Source: Flavobacteriales bacterium (GTDB lineage: Bacteria > Bacteroidota > Bacteroidia > Flavobacteriales > Flavobacteriaceae). From it: a DNA stretch of 64,000 bases. The number at the start of each line of letters is the position of its first letter. Within the stretch, counting starts at the first letter, position 1. A program made the position numbers and the translations under genes. Location of the stretch: the NCBI GenBank assembly GCA_017303755.1, contig JAFLBS010000001.1, positions 434,001-498,000 on the forward strand, written 5' to 3'. A model generated the notes under the pieces. The model saw nothing but the letters and a program-made list of their open reading frames with translations, did not search any database and was not told where the DNA came from. Positions 61,882-64,000 of this stretch are shown here, in pieces.

Positions 61882-61962
61882 GAAGCTATTTCCCGCTTTC
61901 CACTGCAATCTTTTGCTTTTTAAAGAAAAAAGCAAAAGGATTTCCGTTGCAATCGGGGCTAA
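61882..61962 (+). repeat. Structured intergenic repeat, family A copy 5
   Basis: A 12-bp stem CTTTTGCTTTTT (61910-61921) pairs with AAAAAGCAAAAG (61927-61938), followed by a bulged G and AT. Flanks AGCTATTTCCCGCTTTCC and TTGCAATCGGGGCTA are conserved. Confidence 0.8.
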
Positions 61963-61973
61963 AAAAACAATTT

Positions 61974-62192
61974 ATGAAAGAGAAAAAAGGAGTATACACT
62001 GGCATTATCGAACAAGACGAAAACGGCAATTTTTTCTGCGGAAAATACTTATTGGATTACCAATATACGGTGGCGAGTTTTAAAATCGGCGACGAAATCA
62101 ACATCAAAACCGTAATTGCCAACCCAAGCGACAAAAGCTACAATCAATATCCAGAGAAATCTAGAAATTTCTTTTTGGCCAACGATAAATAA
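61974..62192 (+). CDS. Small conserved hypothetical protein, 72 residues
   Basis: The protein begins MKEKKGVYTGIIEQDENGNF and has a short beta-rich core (YLLDYQYTVASFKIGDEINIK) and a polar C terminus. There is no signal peptide or membrane segment. I do not recognise a family; the fold could be a small beta-barrel. The ATG at 61974 avoids 9 upstream codons that come from the family A repeat. It is followed by an RDD gene 7 bases later, so they are likely co-transcribed. Confidence 0.7.
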   Translation: MKEKKGVYTGIIEQDENGNFFCGKYLLDYQYTVASFKIGDEINIKTVIANPSDKSYNQYPEKSRNFFLANDK

Positions 62193-62199
62193 CGATTCT

Positions 62200-62673
62200 A
62201 TGGCAAGGCAATATTACGTCACTAAATATGCTTATGCAACCCACAGCCAACGCTTGATCAATTATTTTATTGATGGTTTCATTGCTTCAGTACTATTCGT
62301 TTTATTGTGTATCATAGAGATTAAATTGGGTAGCGCATTTTTGTTTAAATGGTATAGGTCAATGAATCTTTTTGAAGAATTTTTTTTTGGAAATGTTCCT
62401 ATTGTGATTTATTGTTTAATTACCGAATTAGCTTTTGGAACAACATTAGGCAAGTTAATTTCGAGATGTAAAATTGTCGATATTTACGGCGAAAAACCAA
62501 CTAAGCAATCCATCTTAGCGCGATCTGTAGCGCGATTAATTCCGTTTGAAATCTTTTCTTTTCTTACTGAATATTGTCGCGGTTGGCACGATAAATTATC
62601 GCATACTTACGTTGTTGATATTGAAACGTTCAACGAAGAAGTAAAAGAATTTAACGAAGAACAATTAAATTAA
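62200..62673 (+). CDS. RDD family membrane protein
   Basis: The 157-residue protein starts MARQYYVTKYAYATHSQRLI, with the family's Arg near the first helix (HSQRLINYFIDGFI). Two or three membrane segments follow (FIASVLFVLLCIIE, VPIVIYCLITELAFG), then FGTTLGKLISRCKIVD and the RSVARLIPFE segment typical of RDD proteins. The function is unknown; some relatives transport Na+ or amino acids. The gene continues the small hypothetical gene's transcript. Confidence 0.88.
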   Translation: MARQYYVTKYAYATHSQRLINYFIDGFIASVLFVLLCIIEIKLGSAFLFKWYRSMNLFEEFFFGNVPIVIYCLITELAFGTTLGKLISRCKIVDIYGEKPTKQSILARSVARLIPFEIFSFLTEYCRGWHDKLSHTYVVDIETFNEEVKEFNEEQLN

Positions 62674-62705
62674 CGTAAGTTCGACGTAAGTATATTTAAA
62701 TTTAG

Positions 62706-62796
62706 ACACGAATTGCACGAATTAAAATCTGATAAATCAGATTTATTGGTGTAATTTTCCATCTTCAATTCGTGTAAATTAGTGTAATTCGTGTAA
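62706..62796. repeat. Intergenic repeat of ACACGAATT type
   Basis: ACACGAATTGCACGAATT (62706-62723) is complementary to AATTCGTG-type blocks at 62767-62796, and an inner palindrome AAATCTGATAAATCAGATTT lies between. It fills the gap between the RDD gene and the acetyltransferase gene. Confidence 0.65.
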
Positions 62797-62854
62797 AATG
62801 GTGAATGTTTCTTTGGTTTTTATATCGAACTCACGTTAAATTAATAAGAAAGTA

Positions 62855-63304
62855 ATGATTACTTTAAAAAGAACTACATCCGATAATCCTGATTTTGAAA
62901 AATTAGTCGTTCAACTCGATGCTTATTTACGTGTTTTAGACGGTGATGACCACGAATTTTATGCGCAATTCAACAAATCGAGTGCGCTAAAAAACGCGTT
63001 GATTGCTTATGAAGATGCAACTCCAGTTGGAATTGGCGCTTACAAAGAATTTGAAAATGCCGCCGAAATGAAACGCATGTACGTACTTCCGGAATACCGC
63101 GGGAAAGGAATCGCAACCCAAATTCTAATCGAACTCGAAACGTGGGCCAAAGAAGAAAATTACACAATTAGTTTGCTCGAAACGGGTTTCATGCAAAAAG
63201 ATGCCATTGCGCTTTATACCAAATTAGGTTATAAACGAATTGACAACTTCGGCCAATACATTGGCGTTGACAACAGCGTCTGCATGAAAAAAACACTAAA
63301 ATAA
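62855..63304 (+). CDS. GNAT family acetyltransferase
   Basis: The 149-residue protein has GNAT layout: an N-terminal strand (MITLKRTTSDNPDFEKLV), AYEDATPVGIGAYKEF, MKRMYVLPEYRGKGIATQIL for acetyl-CoA binding (R-G-K-G-I-A) and YTISLLETGFMQKDAIALYTKLGYKRI. The substrate is not known. It has no clear promoter consensus. It stands between a repeat and the dgt gene, which starts 39 bases later. Confidence 0.9.
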   Translation: MITLKRTTSDNPDFEKLVVQLDAYLRVLDGDDHEFYAQFNKSSALKNALIAYEDATPVGIGAYKEFENAAEMKRMYVLPEYRGKGIATQILIELETWAKEENYTISLLETGFMQKDAIALYTKLGYKRIDNFGQYIGVDNSVCMKKTLK

Positions 63305-63343
63305 TCTATCTTTACAAGCATAATTCTAAAAGCTAAAATCACT

Positions 63344-64000
63344 ATGATGAACTGGGAACAACTCTTATCACTCAAACGTCAAGGCGACAAAGGCAAACGA
63401 CTGCGTATCGAGCAAGACGACACGCGTTTAGGCTTTGAAGTCGATTACGACCGCATCATCTTTTCGTCGGCGTTTCGCAGTTTGCAAGACAAAACCCAAG
63501 TGATTCCACTATCCAAAACCGATTTCGTTCACACACGACTTACGCACAGTTTAGAAGTTTCAGTGGTTGGCCGTTCCATCGGTCGTTTAGTCGGAAAAAA
63601 AATCATCGAAAAATACCCACATTTACAAGAAGTTCACGGTTATCAAGCCAATGACTTTGGTGCGATTGTCGCAGCAGCAGCATTGGCACACGATATCGGA
63701 AATCCGCCATTTGGGCATTCGGGTGAAAAAGCCATTGGCGAATATTTCTCCATCGGAAAAGGTTCCAAATTCAAAGACCAACTCACTCCAAAACAATGGC
63801 AAGATCTAATCGATTTTGAAGGAAATGCCAACGGATTTTCAGTTTTAACGAGTTCGCGTCCCGGAATTGAAGGAAGCATTCGTTTAACTTACGCAGTTTT
63901 GGGTGCGTTTATGAAATACCCAAAAGAAAGTTTACCCAAAAAACCAACTGCCAAAATTTGTGATAAAAAATACGGTTTCTTCCAATCAGATGCGGCATTT
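63344..64000 (+). CDS. dgt: dGTP triphosphohydrolase, N-terminal part (3' end outside window)
   Basis: The frame starts with two Met codons (63344 and 63347) and runs open to the edge, so at least 219 residues are present. The HD domain is clear: FSSAFRSLQDKTQVIPLSKTDFVHTRLTHSLEV (shown here in two overlapping motifs, FRSLQDKTQV and HTRLTHSLEV) and LAHDIGNPPFGHSGEKAI with the His-Asp metal ligands. The protein hydrolyses dGTP to deoxyguanosine and triphosphate. An ATCTTTA-type sequence near 63308 is one base from a -7 element. Confidence 0.93.
   Translation, partial: MMNWEQLLSLKRQGDKGKRLRIEQDDTRLGFEVDYDRIIFSSAFRSLQDKTQVIPLSKTDFVHTRLTHSLEVSVVGRSIGRLVGKKIIEKYPHLQEVHGYQANDFGAIVAAAALAHDIGNPPFGHSGEKAIGEYFSIGKGSKFKDQLTPKQWQDLIDFEGNANGFSVLTSSRPGIEGSIRLTYAVLGAFMKYPKESLPKKPTAKICDKKYGFFQSDAAF

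Noticed and set aside
1-64000. CRISPR arrays, insertion sequences or prophage genes
   Set aside because: No regular short repeat-spacer array and no transposase, integrase or phage-like proteins were seen. The only tandem repeat is the FnIII coding unit.

Overview
The window reads as a chromosomal segment of a Flavobacterium-like member of the Bacteroidota. The signs are low GC, about twenty promoters of the Bacteroidota type (TAnnTTTG at -7, sometimes TTTG at -33), A-rich leaders with no Shine-Dalgarno sequence, secreted proteins with type IX secretion (T9SS) C-terminal sorting domains, a MurF-Alr fusion, and many short intergenic repeats. I saw no transposase, integrase, phage gene or CRISPR array, so this is core chromosome rather than an island. 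Two genes are cut by the edges: a TonB-dependent receptor on the left and a dGTP triphosphohydrolase on the right.

Layout. 0-8 kb: receptor end, a Rieske-fold lipoprotein without cluster histidines, greA and a HIT protein, a transglutaminase-like secreted protein, an orphan sensor kinase, ahcY. 8-23 kb: secreted and envelope hydrolases (S8 protease, two S9 peptidases, a large reprolysin-like metalloprotease with T9SS signal), mtgA, DoxX, an AIM24-family protein, and a TonB receptor paired with a His/Cys-rich small membrane protein. 23-34 kb: asd, mscL, murF-alr with tdk, rsmI, recJ fused translationally to a seven-heme lipoprotein cytochrome, lpxH, queD. 34-42 kb: a surface redox neighbourhood of two Omp28-type proteins, a TlpA-type thioredoxin, an outer-membrane barrel and a diheme lipoprotein. 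42-53 kb: tRNA-Ala, DUF3109, MarC, a carboxy-terminal processing protease, a membrane-anchored AraC regulator, a dCMP deaminase, HupE/UreJ, TerB, fbp, an M48 protease, an acetyltransferase and aspartate kinase. 53-64 kb: a 1137-residue outer-membrane protein, a secreted histone-H1-like protein, nrdB-nrdA, small membrane proteins, an acetyltransferase and dgt.

The most interesting points are: (1) the 32-42 kb region, where two multiheme lipoproteins share nearly the same segment after the lipid cysteine and one sits next to an outer-membrane barrel and three CxxC thioredoxin-fold proteins; (2) a family of five intergenic hairpins whose stem sequences differ but stay paired, with a conserved bulged base; (3) a 160-base palindromic leader immediately before aspartate kinase; (4) an attenuator-like hairpin in the greA leader; and (5) several strong hairpins without U-tracts between co-directional genes. 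Promoter positions allow several gene starts to be corrected.
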